This document shows positions 52,513 to 62,649 of a stretch of DNA of 64,000 nucleotides, piece by piece. Below the pieces are notes generated by a model. It made no database searches. It was not told the origin of the DNA and worked only from the letters and a program-made list of their open reading frames with translations. Each line of letters opens with the position of its first letter. Position 1 is the first letter of the stretch. Source of the stretch: Novipirellula caenicola (GTDB lineage Bacteria > Planctomycetota > Planctomycetia > Pirellulales > Pirellulaceae); the NCBI RefSeq assembly GCF_039545035.1, contig NZ_BAABRO010000003.1, forward strand, positions 434,001 to 498,000. Reading direction: 5' to 3'. The position numbers and the translations under genes were made by a program.

Positions 52513-55500
52513 TACTGTTTCAAAGCCTCTAATTGCGTTTGTGCTTTTCCCGCCAGTTCGTGCTTCGGATGTTTTTCAACAACATATTGAAAGAAGTTAA
52601 CCGCGAAGTTTTTTGATTTCTGTTTGGCTGCCGGTGTGCGGGCTTGTTGCATTAACAATTCGCTGCACCGGCCGGCTTCGAAACCACTCTTGGCTTGCCA
52701 ATTTTTGATCGATTCGGGAGCCTGTTCGGCACCAAAGCCGTACATGACTCGTTGGAACTCTGGGATCGCGAGGTCAAATCGTCGGTCTGCGAAATGGATT
52801 TCGCCGATCATGAACCTCGCCCGCGCTGCGATTTCGTTGCGGTAATTGTCAGCGACTTCGCCGAACCAGTGCAACGCTTGTTTGTTGTCACCGGTCTGTT
52901 GATAGGCAAACCCGGTTTCATAAAAGACCTGGGCCAAGTACTGCGTCGATGGAAAGCGTCCGCGAAGTTCATCGTACCACTGGATCGCTTCCTCCCATTT
53001 CTTTAGCTGGGCGGCACTTTGGCCTCCGTGCAACAGCACCAGTTCTCTGGCTTGACGGTCCGCCGCATCCCGTACGGTTTTTGCAGTGTCGTTGTCGGCT
53101 TGGATCTGCTTTCGAGCGACCTCGAATCCGCGAAGAGCTTGTTCGTAGTTCCGTTCATTGAAGCGACATTCGCCCACCATCATCAAAGCGTCAAATGCAA
53201 GCGAGCCGTCGGGATGCTGTTCGGCTTGTTGTCTGAATGCATCGGCGGCCTGGTCAATGTTGCCGGCTTTGAAGTGGGACCAACCAAGTCGATAGAGTGC
53301 CTTTTCGGACAGTTCAGAATCGGTGGTGTTTTTAGCCGAGGTGCGAAAGTACTTTGCCGCTTCGGACCAATCTTGTTTCTGGTAATGATTTTGCCCGACA
53401 AAATAGGCTGCTTCTCCGGTCAACGATGTGTTGGGGGACTTGGCAATCAGCTTGGTGAACGAATCGACTGCGGCTTGTTGTTTGCCCGATTCGCGATAGG
53501 ACCATCCCAATTCGTACAAGACCTTGTCCAAATCGGGATAGTCAGGGACTTCGGCCACCAATCGCTCGAGCCGCTTGGCTGCTTCTTCGGGCTTCTTTTG
53601 TTTCTGATCGATCAGGGCCAATTCGTACAGCACGTGACCGAGGTTGATGCCTTTGGGATTGAGCTTCAAATAGGCTTCGAGATCTTGGCGTGCAGCATCG
53701 TTTTGATTTAGGTTTCGTGTCGCAATGCCACGCGCCAACAGCGCTTCGGCACGGATGGCATGCGATCCATAGTCGCTTAGCAGCGTGTCCAGCGATTTCA
53801 CCGCATCGGCGTACTTCCCGTTCTCCATCAACAATTGAGCGAGGCTGTAATACGCGTACGGCATCAAACCGGGGTCGGCGCCGGATTGGACGATCTCTTC
53901 GTAGTACCGGATCGCCTCGTTTGTGTTTTGTTTCGTGCTGGCGAGTTGAGCCAGTTTGAATCGAGCCTGATCCGCCATCCGGCTGTTCGGATCCTCTTTG
54001 ATGATCGTGGTCCAAGCGGATTTCGCTGCGGCGTTGTCTCCGGATGCAAACAAGGCTTGGCCGGACATCAGCAACGCTTCAGATGCGCGTGGCCAACTTG
54101 GATCGGCTTGATGTGATGCACGAAACGCCTTGGCAGATTTCGCTGCGTTGCCAGCCATCAAATAGGCTTGACCGAGTAACAATTGAGCTTCGGCACGCTG
54201 CGATTTCTCAGGCAATTGGTCGGTTTCGTTTTCGAGCATCTCAATCGTCTCGTTCATCCGGCCGGCGGTGTTCAGTGCGGTTGCGGCGCGGACAATCCAA
54301 ATCGGACGCTGCAACGTGTCCGTTGGATCGGATTGTTCAACCAGTTCTTTGAACATCTCCGCTGCAGCGGCGGCATCGCCCATCAGAAACAGACTCTCGG
54401 CTTTCACAAAACGAACGTCTGGAGCAAGCGTATCGCCAGGGAATTTCTCGAGAAACTCCGTCGCCAGCTCGATGGCTTGTTGAGATTTGTTTAACTGCAG
54501 CGCCGAGAACGCCGCGTTGTAAAGCGCCCGAGGGGCAAGCTCGTCCTGGGGGGCATCGCGGTAAGCCTGCTCGAATGCTTCGAGCGACGCCTGCAGCGTG
54601 TCAGGGTTCATCGCCAAGCTTTCCGCCAAATCCAATTTTAACGCAACGACAAATTTGCCTTCGGCCGCCTTGTCGAGCTGCTTTTTGGCGATCTTCGATG
54701 CGGTGGCTGCGTCCCCTTTGCCAAGGTAAATTCGCGCCAACCAGTGCGCCGCTTCGGTCGATGCTTCGGGATTATTCTGTTCTAAAACTCGTTCGAACCG
54801 TTTCGCCGCCTCGTCGACGTCGCCGCTTCGATAGGTGCTTTGCGCCGAAGCAAGCGTGGCGGACGCCGTGTACGGAGAATCGGGGAACTCGTTCAGCAAT
54901 TGTTCGTATTTCTCGGCGGCTTCGCCCGGCCGATTGGCTTGCACCAATGCAAACGCTTGCCGGAAGATTGCGTACGACAAGTCTTCGGCGTTGTCAGTCG
55001 ATTTGATTGCGGCATCAAACGATTCAATCGCCTCGCCGTATTTTTTCTTCATGATGGCGGTGTCACCAATCCGCAAATGGACATCGGTGACCAGATCGCT
55101 CTTTTCGCAGCTGCCTAAGAGTTGGCGAAACGATGCCACCGCGTTGTCGAATTGGTCAAGCTCTTCATAGGCAACGCCGCGGGCGTACAACGCGTCGCAT
55201 CGAAGCGGAGATTCTTTCGCGGTGGGTAATGCCAACAATTGGTCGTAATTCGCGACCGCCTGCTTGGCGTCCCCCAACCCATAGGCTGCTTCGCCGCTGT
55301 AGAACAACGCACGATCGAGGAACGCACTTTTGGGAAATTCTTTGCGGAGCGTTTCAAACGCTTGAATCGACTCTCGCAATCGATCTTTGTCTCGATTCGG
55401 AGCCTCGCCCGCTGCGGAATAAAGACACCAACCACGGTTCACGAGGCTCTCTTCGCGTAGTTCGTAATCCGAATCCTTCAGGGCACGAGCAAACGCGTCC

Positions 55501-55784
55501 GCGGCAGCGACGTAGTCAGGATTCTCTTGCTGCATGTAGCAGACGCCTAGAAAGTGGGCCGCCTTGGACGCCATCGGGTCCTGCGGGTACTCCTTCAAAA
55601 AGCGTTGCCAATGCTCGATCGCCAGTTCGAGAGCCCCGTTGGTTTGAAAATTCGCGGCGTCCGCATAGGCGGCAATCGATTCTTCGCTCGATTCTTCTGC
55701 CCAAACATGTCCGCCCAAGCTGCTCGTGCCTAGCAATGCGATGCAGGCAAGCCAACCCAAAATGGCTCGCCGGCAAGCATCCAT
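52512..55784 (-). CDS. Exported giant TPR protein of the ExbBD operon
   Basis: The start at 55784 (MDACRRAILGWLACIALLGT) gives a clear signal peptide; an ATG at 55841 in frame is possible. The mature ~1060 residues are a near-continuous array of tetratricopeptide repeats (more than 20, A..Y..A-type) such as AIEHWQRFLKEYPQDPMASK, AVANYDQLLALPTAKES, and AAKYFRTSAKNTTDSELSEK. This makes it similar to, but much longer than, YbgF/CpoB, the TPR partner of Tol-Pal. It lies first in the operon and would be a periplasmic scaffold for the ExbBD motor. Confidence 0.9.
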   Translation of the reverse strand: MDACRRAILGWLACIALLGTSSLGGHVWAEESSEESIAAYADAANFQTNGALELAIEHWQRFLKEYPQDPMASKAAHFLGVCYMQQENPDYVAAADAFARALKDSDYELREESLVNRGWCLYSAAGEAPNRDKDRLRESIQAFETLRKEFPKSAFLDRALFYSGEAAYGLGDAKQAVANYDQLLALPTAKESPLRCDALYARGVAYEELDQFDNAVASFRQLLGSCEKSDLVTDVHLRIGDTAIMKKKYGEAIESFDAAIKSTDNAEDLSYAIFRQAFALVQANRPGEAAEKYEQLLNEFPDSPYTASATLASAQSTYRSGDVDEAAKRFERVLEQNNPEASTEAAHWLARIYLGKGDAATASKIAKKQLDKAAEGKFVVALKLDLAESLAMNPDTLQASLEAFEQAYRDAPQDELAPRALYNAAFSALQLNKSQQAIELATEFLEKFPGDTLAPDVRFVKAESLFLMGDAAAAAEMFKELVEQSDPTDTLQRPIWIVRAATALNTAGRMNETIEMLENETDQLPEKSQRAEAQLLLGQAYLMAGNAAKSAKAFRASHQADPSWPRASEALLMSGQALFASGDNAAAKSAWTTIIKEDPNSRMADQARFKLAQLASTKQNTNEAIRYYEEIVQSGADPGLMPYAYYSLAQLLMENGKYADAVKSLDTLLSDYGSHAIRAEALLARGIATRNLNQNDAARQDLEAYLKLNPKGINLGHVLYELALIDQKQKKPEEAAKRLERLVAEVPDYPDLDKVLYELGWSYRESGKQQAAVDSFTKLIAKSPNTSLTGEAAYFVGQNHYQKQDWSEAAKYFRTSAKNTTDSELSEKALYRLGWSHFKAGNIDQAADAFRQQAEQHPDGSLAFDALMMVGECRFNERNYEQALRGFEVARKQIQADNDTAKTVRDAADRQARELVLLHGGQSAAQLKKWEEAIQWYDELRGRFPSTQYLAQVFYETGFAYQQTGDNKQALHWFGEVADNYRNEIAARARFMIGEIHFADRRFDLAIPEFQRVMYGFGAEQAPESIKNWQAKSGFEAGRCSELLMQQARTPAAKQKSKNFAVNFFQYVVEKHPKHELAGKAQTQLEALKQ

Positions 55785-56405
55785 GCTAGGCAATTCGATT
55801 CGGAACAGGCAAAAGCGGACCTGCGGTTTCAACACGAACATGACCCCCCCGGATGAGCGTAGGTGTTTCAGCGAACAGTGTTTCGGCGAACGATGTTTCA
55901 GCAAATTGTCGAACGGTGCGAGCCTGTTATTAAAACGAGAACCGTGCAATCTCGTAAACGACTAATTCTAGCGAGATGCCGCCACAGGCGATAGTTTCAC
56001 GATCAAGCCCACTACAGTTTAACAAGAGCCCCGATTCGTTAGCATCCATCTAATCTGGAAACCTCTCCCACACGGCAGTTTTGGGCTCTTGCCCATGCTC
56101 AGTGTCATGATTTGACGAAAGCAAAGAAGGAAGCCAAAACGGCTCGATCCAGCGATCGCGGTGACTCGGTGCTGTGGAAGTGAGCGCAGACGACGCCGTT
56201 TGGCGACGATCACGCAGTGGTGGTTCTGTGGTGCTGGCGGGTTAACCGCCCGTGTCGTTCGTTAGCGGCATATCGCCTTTTGGATAGGCAGTTCGGGGTA
56301 GTTAGGGGCAGTGGGCTGTTCGCCCCGATGCGTCATGCGACGCTTCGGCTACACTAAACAACCTCGGCAGGATTTTTCTGCTGCGAACTTTTTCTTCTCT
56401 TTTTA
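55785..56405. other. Intergenic region between the TPR operon and the epimerase gene
   Basis: About 620 bp with divergent genes on both sides; both promoters should be here. The only structure noted is a 10-bp hairpin at 56325-56348 (CCGATGCGTC ATGC GACGCTTCGG). No ORF is convincing, though part of 55785-55949 could be a longer TPR N-terminus. Confidence 0.45.
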
Positions 56406-57407
56406 ATGATCGGATCGACGGTGAGTGAGCTGACTTCGGTAATCACAGGTGGAGCAGGGTTTATTGGTTCGCATTTGACGGAATCGCTGCTTTCGCAAGG
56501 GCACCGCGTGATCGTGGTCGATGACCTGTCGACCGGACGCAAAAACAACATCCAAGGGCTGCTAGATCATCCCAACGTCGAGTACATCGAAGGTTCGGTC
56601 ACCGAAGAGTCGTTGGTCAACGAAGTCGTCGATCGCGCCGACCGGGTGTACCACTTGGCCGCCGCCGTCGGCGTTGCACTGATTGCCAAGCAGCCGATTC
56701 AAACCATCGAACGCAACGTCTATCCGACTCAGTTGATTTTGAATCGATTGGGGGAACGAGCAAGCCAAGGTAAATTTGTGCCTTGTTTCATTGCCAGCAC
56801 CAGCGAAGTGTATGGCAAGAACCCCAAAGAGGTTTGGTCCGAAGAAGACGATCTTGTCTTTGGTGCGACGACCAAGCCGCGTTGGAGTTACGGCGTTTCC
56901 AAAGCGATCGATGAATTTCTGGGGCTGGCGTTCTACAAAGAAAAACAGTTGCCCGTCGTCGTCGGCCGTTTCTTTAACGTCGTCGGTCCTCGGCAAACCG
57001 GAGCCTACGGGATGGTGTTGCCGCGGTTTGTCGAAGCAGCACTGCGAGGGGGACCGTTGGTGGTTCACGACGATGGAAAACAAGTGCGATGTTTTGCGCA
57101 TGTTGACGATGTCGTCCGAGCCGTATCGGATTTGGTCAACAAACCGGATACCGCAGGTCGCGTTTACAACATCGGCAGCGATGTGCCTGTGTCGATTCTG
57201 CAGCTGGCCCAGCGTGTTGTCGAGCGAGTCAATCCGAAAGCGACGATCGAGTTCCAAACGTATGCTGACGCGTACGATGATTCCTTCGAAGACATTCGCC
57301 GGCGTGTTCCCGATCTGACGCGAATTCGTGAAGCGATCGGCTACGCTCCGACCAAAGATCTCGACGGGATCATCGACGCGGTCGCGAAATATCAATCTTC
57401 GCTCTAG
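56406..57407 (+). CDS. NAD-dependent sugar-nucleotide epimerase/dehydratase (SDR)
   Basis: Extended short-chain dehydrogenase. NAD-binding GGAGFIGSHL (~15-24), VYHLAAAVGV, the Ser of IASTSEVYG, and the YGVSK catalytic Tyr-Lys (~163-167) are in place. FNVVGPRQTGAYGMVLPRFV and RCFAHVDDVVRAV fit UDP-sugar 4-epimerase or UDP-glucuronate decarboxylase-type enzymes. 333 residues. Its product probably feeds polysaccharide synthesis. The exact reaction cannot be fixed. Confidence 0.92.
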   Translation: MIGSTVSELTSVITGGAGFIGSHLTESLLSQGHRVIVVDDLSTGRKNNIQGLLDHPNVEYIEGSVTEESLVNEVVDRADRVYHLAAAVGVALIAKQPIQTIERNVYPTQLILNRLGERASQGKFVPCFIASTSEVYGKNPKEVWSEEDDLVFGATTKPRWSYGVSKAIDEFLGLAFYKEKQLPVVVGRFFNVVGPRQTGAYGMVLPRFVEAALRGGPLVVHDDGKQVRCFAHVDDVVRAVSDLVNKPDTAGRVYNIGSDVPVSILQLAQRVVERVNPKATIEFQTYADAYDDSFEDIRRRVPDLTRIREAIGYAPTKDLDGIIDAVAKYQSSL

Positions 57408-57550
57408 TCGTCGCAGCAACCCTGTAAGCCACACTTCCACCGTCGCCTCCAGCTATACTCATCGGTGCCCCCCCTTCGCGAAAATGTCTTTCGCGAGCAA
57501 AGCTGGCATGATTTCGCCAGCTCAAAACCGCTGGACCGGAGTGTGAGTGA

Positions 57551-60500
57551 ATGGTTGTCGCGCGTCACTTGTTAATTGCCACGCTGCTTTGGGTTGCCGT
57601 TGGACCGCGGCTCGCCGCCGACCCGGTCGTGATGGCCAGCGAATCGGGTGCCAGCGAATCGGGGGCCAGAGAAATTAGGGCCAGAAAAATTAGGGCCAGC
57701 GAAACGGTAGACTGGAAAACGCAGCGGATTTCAGGCGATTTCTTCAGCGAGGGCGCGACCTCGGGGGACTTCAATCACGACGGAGTGCCCGATATCGCCT
57801 CGGGACCGTTCTGGTATGCCGGCCCCGACTTCAAGACGTCGCAGCGATTCTACGCGCAAGACGTCTTCGACCCTCACGGCTACTCGAATAACTTCTTTGC
57901 CTACACCGAGGATTTCAACGGCGATGGTTGGGATGACGTGTTGGTGTTTGGGTTCCCAGGCCAAGACGCGTCGTGGTTCGAGAATCCCAAAGGAGCCGAT
58001 CGTTTCTGGCCCAGGCACCAAGTGCTCGATCGTGTGGACAATGAATCACCAGCGTTCGTGGACATCACCGGCGATGGCAAACGCGAGATCGTTTGCAGCC
58101 AAGATGGCTATTTCGGGTTTGCCGAAATCAATTCGGAAACGCCTGAAGCTCCGTGGCATTTCCGCCGCATCTCGACGCAAGTTGCCGGCGGGCGTTTCAC
58201 TCACGGGCTTGGCGTCGGCGATATCGATGGCGATGGCCGCTTGGACCTGATCGAAAAAAATGGTTGGTGGAAACAGCCCGATTCGCTCGAGGGGGATCCG
58301 CTGTGGCAGCAACACCCGTTTGCCTTTTCGCCAGGCACCGGCGGAGCTCAGATGTTTGCATCGGATGTCGATGGCGACGGGGATAACGATGTCATCACGT
58401 CGATCAACGCTCATGGATTCGGGCTGGTGTGGTACGAGCAAATCAAAGTCGATGATGCGATCACGTTTAACCCCCATTCGATCATGGGCACGACCGCAGC
58501 CGAAAATCCGTACGGCGTCTGCTTTTCACAAATTCATGCCGTCGAGCTTGTGGACATCAATGGCGACGGGCTGGATGACATTCTGACTGGCAAGCGTCAC
58601 TGGGCCCATGGACCGCGAGGAGATTCAAATCCGGGCGATCCGGCCGTTGTGTATTGGTTCGAATTGTCACGGTTATCCTTGGCAGATGATGAGGATACTG
58701 AAGCAGCGGTACAGTGGATTCCACATTTGATCGACGACGATTCGGGCGTTGGGACCGAGGTCAACGTCGCCGATCTCGATGCCGACGGCGACCTCGATGT
58801 CTTCGTCGGTAACAAGAAAGGGACGTTTGTGCATTGGCAACAGCGTGGCGGTGCCGCCGGAACGGTCGCGTCCAGCGTCAAGCCTCGCCCGCGTCGCATG
58901 GACGCTCGTCCGGCCACCGATGGGCTTCCTGAAAATGAGGGGCTTTCACCACAACAGGCAGCCCAGGCGATCACGGTTCCCGAGGGTTTTCGCGTTCAAT
59001 TGGCCGCGGGCGAGCCGATGGTGCATCAACCGATCGCCATGACACTGGATGATCGTGGTCGGTTGTGGATCGCCGAAGCCTATACCTATCCGACCCGTGC
59101 TGCGAACGGCCAAGGGAAGGACAAAATCATCATCCTCGAAGATGAGAATCACGACGGGGTATTTGATTCACGAACGGTATTTGCCGAAGGATTGAATCTG
59201 GTCAGCGGTTTGGAAGTCGGGTTGGGTGGCGTTTGGGTCGGCGCGGCTCCCTATTTGATGTTCATCCCCGATCGCGATGGCGACGACGTGCCCGATGGTG
59301 AACCAGAGATCCTGTTGGATGGGTTTGGGTACCAAGACACGCACGAGACACTGAACGCTTTCACCTGGGGCCCCGATGGATGGTTGTACGGTTGCCACGG
59401 CGTGTTCACGCATTCCAAAGTCGGACCGCCAGGAACCGCGGATGCCGACCGCACGCCGCTGAACGCCGGCGTTTGGCGATACCATCCGATCCGTCACACG
59501 TTTGAAGTCTTTGCACATGGAACCAGTAACCCATGGGGCGTCGATTTCAACGAGTATGGGCAAGCGTTTGTCACGGCGTGTGTGATCCCGCACATGTATC
59601 ACATCATCCAAGGTGGGAGATACCAACGACAAGCGGGGCGTCATTTTGATCCCTACGTTTACAACGATCTGAAAACGATCGCCGACCATGCCCACTACGT
59701 CGGCAGCATTGGGGACCATGCATGGTGGGGTGGCCGCAACGAAGCCAGTGCACTCAGTGACACAAGCGCCGCAGGCGGTGGTCATGCTCATTGTGGTGCG
59801 ATGATTTATCAGGGCGACAATTGGCCAATCCAGTATCGGGGATCAATGTTAATGGCCAATATTCATGGCAACCGCATCAACAATGATCTGCTTCGCCGCT
59901 CGGGCAGTGGCTACGTTGCCTCGCACGGCGCCGATTTTCTGTTCGCCAATGATCGATGGTTCCGTGCGATCAATATGAAGTACGGGCCCGACGGCAGTGT
60001 CTATCTGATCGATTGGTACGACAAGAATGCTTGTCACCGCACCGATCGCGAAGTTTGGGATCGTACCAACGGCCGCGTCTTTCGAATCCGCTTTGGCAGC
60101 ACCGAATCCAAGCCGGTCCATTTGTCGATCGAAGACAATGATGCCTTGGTGGCCTACCACACTCATGAAAACGAGTGGTATTCGCGAACGGCCAGATGCA
60201 TCTTGCAGTCTCGATGTTTTGCTGCCGGATCGCAAACGCCGCTGGACTCACAACAGAAAGAGCAGCTCACCGCGTCGCTCGAGCAGTTGGCGTTTAGTTC
60301 CCGCGAGGTGCCGGTGCGACTGCGTGCCGTTTGGACGCTGCACGCATGTGGCTTGTTGACGACGCAGCACATTGAGCGACTGCTTGACGATCAAAGCCAC
60401 AAATCCGAGTACCTGCGGGCTTGGGCGATCCAGTTGGAAATGGAAGATTCAAGCACCTCGCTGCTACCGAAATTGGCCGACATGGCGGCGACCGATTCTT

Positions 60501-62329
60501 CGGCACATGTCCGCTTGGCGTTGGCGAGTTCGCTGCAGCGATTGCCGATCGATGATCGTTGGTCGATTTTATCGGGACTGGTTCGGCACGCCGACGACGC
60601 CGACGATGCGAATTTGCCTTTGATGGTTTGGTACGCGGCGCAGCCGTCGGTGGTCGAAGACACGCCCCGTGCACTCGCGTTGGCGAAACAGTCGCGTTTG
60701 CCGGTCGTGCGGCAATTTATCTATCGCCGCGCTGCGGCCGATCCCGACGCGATCAATCATCTTTTGGCTGAGCTCGCCACGCTCGAGGACATCGAAACGC
60801 AGAAAATGGTGTTGACGGAAATCTCGGCGGCGATCGCCAATCAAGCTCGTTTGAAAATGCCCAAGCAGTGGCCGGCGGTCTACGAGAAACTCGCCGCCAG
60901 CGAGGATCCACAAATTGCCACGCAAGTCCAATCGATCACGGTCAAATTTGGTGACGCCTCGATTTTCCCTCAGCTGCGTGGGATCGTCACCAACGCCGAT
61001 CTCGATGCAAACTCGCGCTCCAGTGCCCTGGCGGCGCTGGTCAACGGGAAGGACAAGGAACTGCTGCCGATTCTGGTTTCGTTGTTAGAGGACACGCGTC
61101 TGCGGCGTCAAGCGATTCGCGGCATGGCCAATTACAGTGAGATCGAGGGCGCTGCAGCAATCATCGCTCATTACGATCGCTTTTCCGGTGACGAAAAATC
61201 CGATGCGATCGCCACCCTGGCTTCGCGAGCCTCGTTTGCCGCCGAACTACTCACTGCGGTGTCGGATGGCAAGATCCCACGCGGTGACTTGTCGGCGTTT
61301 ACGATCCGGCAAATCCAATCGCTTGGTGACCCCTCGCTGACTCAGCGGGTGAACGACGTGTGGGGGACCGCGCGAACATCGCCTGCCGAGAAACTCGAGC
61401 AAATTGCCCGGTTAAAGCAGCAGTTGACCGCCGAGGTGCTCAGCAAAGCCGATCTTCCTCACGGACGTGTCCTGTTCAACGAAACCTGTGGCAAATGCCA
61501 TCGATTGTTTGGCAGCGGCAGCGACATTGGCCCCGACATTACCGGATCCAATCGAGCCGATATCGATTACTCGCTGCAGAATATCATTGATCCCAACGCA
61601 CTGATCGGACGCGATTACCAAGCGACGCAGGTGCTGACCACCGATGGCCGCGTGATCACCGGACTCTTGAAAGATGAAACGCAGACGGCACTCGTCATCC
61701 AAACCGCCAACGAGAAAGTGATTCTCGACAAAGAAGAAATTGAAGAGCGAACGCTTTCCAAAACATCGATGATGCCCGAAGGCCAGTTGGATCCGATGTC
61801 GGCGGACGAGGTGCGAGATCTGATCGCCTATCTGGCCAGTCCCGTTCAGGTGCCGCTGCCCGGATCGGTGCCGGTGATCGACCCGAAAACGAACCGCGTC
61901 CCGAGAGCCATCGAAGCCGAAACCGTGACGTCGCTGAGTGTGTCACGAGGAAGGGTGCAGCCACAAAATATGCGTGGTTTCAAGGCGGGTAAATGGAGCG
62001 ATGGGACGCATCTGTGGTGGACCGGTGGCAAACCCGGTGACAAGTTAACGTTGTCGATTGACGTCGAGAAAGCAGGAACGTACGAAGTCTTTGTGGCGAT
62101 GACCAAGGCTCACGATTACGGCATTGTCGAGTTTTCGATCAACGATGCCCCAGCGTCCTCGCCGATCGATCTGTTCCATCGATCCGACGTCGTGGCCACC
62201 GGCCCGGTGTCGCTGGGCACCCACTCGCTCAACAAAGGGGGCAACCAAATCGAGGTCGAATTGACCGGAGCCAACCCCGCCGCCACCCAAGCGTTCATGT
62301 TCGGACTCGATTACATCTTCTTGAAGTGA
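57551..62329 (+). CDS. PVC-type dehydrogenase/cytochrome c with FG-GAP head
   Basis: 1592-residue secreted protein with several domains. A signal peptide is followed by a short low-complexity stretch of repeated SESGA/IRA (29-52). Residues ~55-435 are FG-GAP repeats (DFNHDGVPDIASG, DIDGDGRLDLIEK, DVDGDGDNDVITS). Residues ~470-850 are the PVC membrane-bound dehydrogenase propeller (ITVPEGFRVQLAAGEP, TWGPDGWLYGCHGVF). Residues ~880-1260 are HEAT-like helices. A PVC heme-binding domain follows with CGKCHRLFGSGSDIGPDIT (CxxCH ~1311). The last ~140 residues are a beta domain that may bind carbohydrate. It probably oxidises a sugar or alcohol, passing electrons to its own heme. Confidence 0.93.
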   Translation: MVVARHLLIATLLWVAVGPRLAADPVVMASESGASESGAREIRARKIRASETVDWKTQRISGDFFSEGATSGDFNHDGVPDIASGPFWYAGPDFKTSQRFYAQDVFDPHGYSNNFFAYTEDFNGDGWDDVLVFGFPGQDASWFENPKGADRFWPRHQVLDRVDNESPAFVDITGDGKREIVCSQDGYFGFAEINSETPEAPWHFRRISTQVAGGRFTHGLGVGDIDGDGRLDLIEKNGWWKQPDSLEGDPLWQQHPFAFSPGTGGAQMFASDVDGDGDNDVITSINAHGFGLVWYEQIKVDDAITFNPHSIMGTTAAENPYGVCFSQIHAVELVDINGDGLDDILTGKRHWAHGPRGDSNPGDPAVVYWFELSRLSLADDEDTEAAVQWIPHLIDDDSGVGTEVNVADLDADGDLDVFVGNKKGTFVHWQQRGGAAGTVASSVKPRPRRMDARPATDGLPENEGLSPQQAAQAITVPEGFRVQLAAGEPMVHQPIAMTLDDRGRLWIAEAYTYPTRAANGQGKDKIIILEDENHDGVFDSRTVFAEGLNLVSGLEVGLGGVWVGAAPYLMFIPDRDGDDVPDGEPEILLDGFGYQDTHETLNAFTWGPDGWLYGCHGVFTHSKVGPPGTADADRTPLNAGVWRYHPIRHTFEVFAHGTSNPWGVDFNEYGQAFVTACVIPHMYHIIQGGRYQRQAGRHFDPYVYNDLKTIADHAHYVGSIGDHAWWGGRNEASALSDTSAAGGGHAHCGAMIYQGDNWPIQYRGSMLMANIHGNRINNDLLRRSGSGYVASHGADFLFANDRWFRAINMKYGPDGSVYLIDWYDKNACHRTDREVWDRTNGRVFRIRFGSTESKPVHLSIEDNDALVAYHTHENEWYSRTARCILQSRCFAAGSQTPLDSQQKEQLTASLEQLAFSSREVPVRLRAVWTLHACGLLTTQHIERLLDDQSHKSEYLRAWAIQLEMEDSSTSLLPKLADMAATDSSAHVRLALASSLQRLPIDDRWSILSGLVRHADDADDANLPLMVWYAAQPSVVEDTPRALALAKQSRLPVVRQFIYRRAAADPDAINHLLAELATLEDIETQKMVLTEISAAIANQARLKMPKQWPAVYEKLAASEDPQIATQVQSITVKFGDASIFPQLRGIVTNADLDANSRSSALAALVNGKDKELLPILVSLLEDTRLRRQAIRGMANYSEIEGAAAIIAHYDRFSGDEKSDAIATLASRASFAAELLTAVSDGKIPRGDLSAFTIRQIQSLGDPSLTQRVNDVWGTARTSPAEKLEQIARLKQQLTAEVLSKADLPHGRVLFNETCGKCHRLFGSGSDIGPDITGSNRADIDYSLQNIIDPNALIGRDYQATQVLTTDGRVITGLLKDETQTALVIQTANEKVILDKEEIEERTLSKTSMMPEGQLDPMSADEVRDLIAYLASPVQVPLPGSVPVIDPKTNRVPRAIEAETVTSLSVSRGRVQPQNMRGFKAGKWSDGTHLWWTGGKPGDKLTLSIDVEKAGTYEVFVAMTKAHDYGIVEFSINDAPASSPIDLFHRSDVVATGPVSLGTHSLNKGGNQIEVELTGANPAATQAFMFGLDYIFLK

Positions 62330-62367
62330 CGCTACAGTATAAGGACGGATCACGTGTCGAGCCTGTC

Positions 62368-62560
62368 GTAGCGGAATTCGTCAAGAATTTCGGCTCCATC
62401 AGGAAACGTGGTGAAGCATTGATTAGCTGGGTTTAAGCATTCGGCGCGTAAGTTTTGATGTTGCGTTTTTATCACAACCCGACATTCAGCGAGGGATCTG
62501 CTTTCCAAGAACAATCCCTTACGCACGCATTCGGGTGATGAAAAATGCTTCACCGCGTTG
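62368..62560. repeat. Cluster of family A, B and C repeats
   Basis: Family A unit at 62368-62393 (GTAGCGGAATTCGTCAAGAA), family B arms at ~62404-62420 and 62541-62560 in inverted orientation, and a degenerate family C palindrome between them (~62455-62535). It is a nested arrangement like 42836-42965, with family C in the middle instead of family A. Confidence 0.75.
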
Positions 62561-62649
62561 CCCAAAAAGGCTTGCTCGAATGTCACGCACGACTTCCGTG
62601 ACCGGTTTTAAGTTCCGTTTTATTCCTCATTTGACGATGTCGCTCTAAC

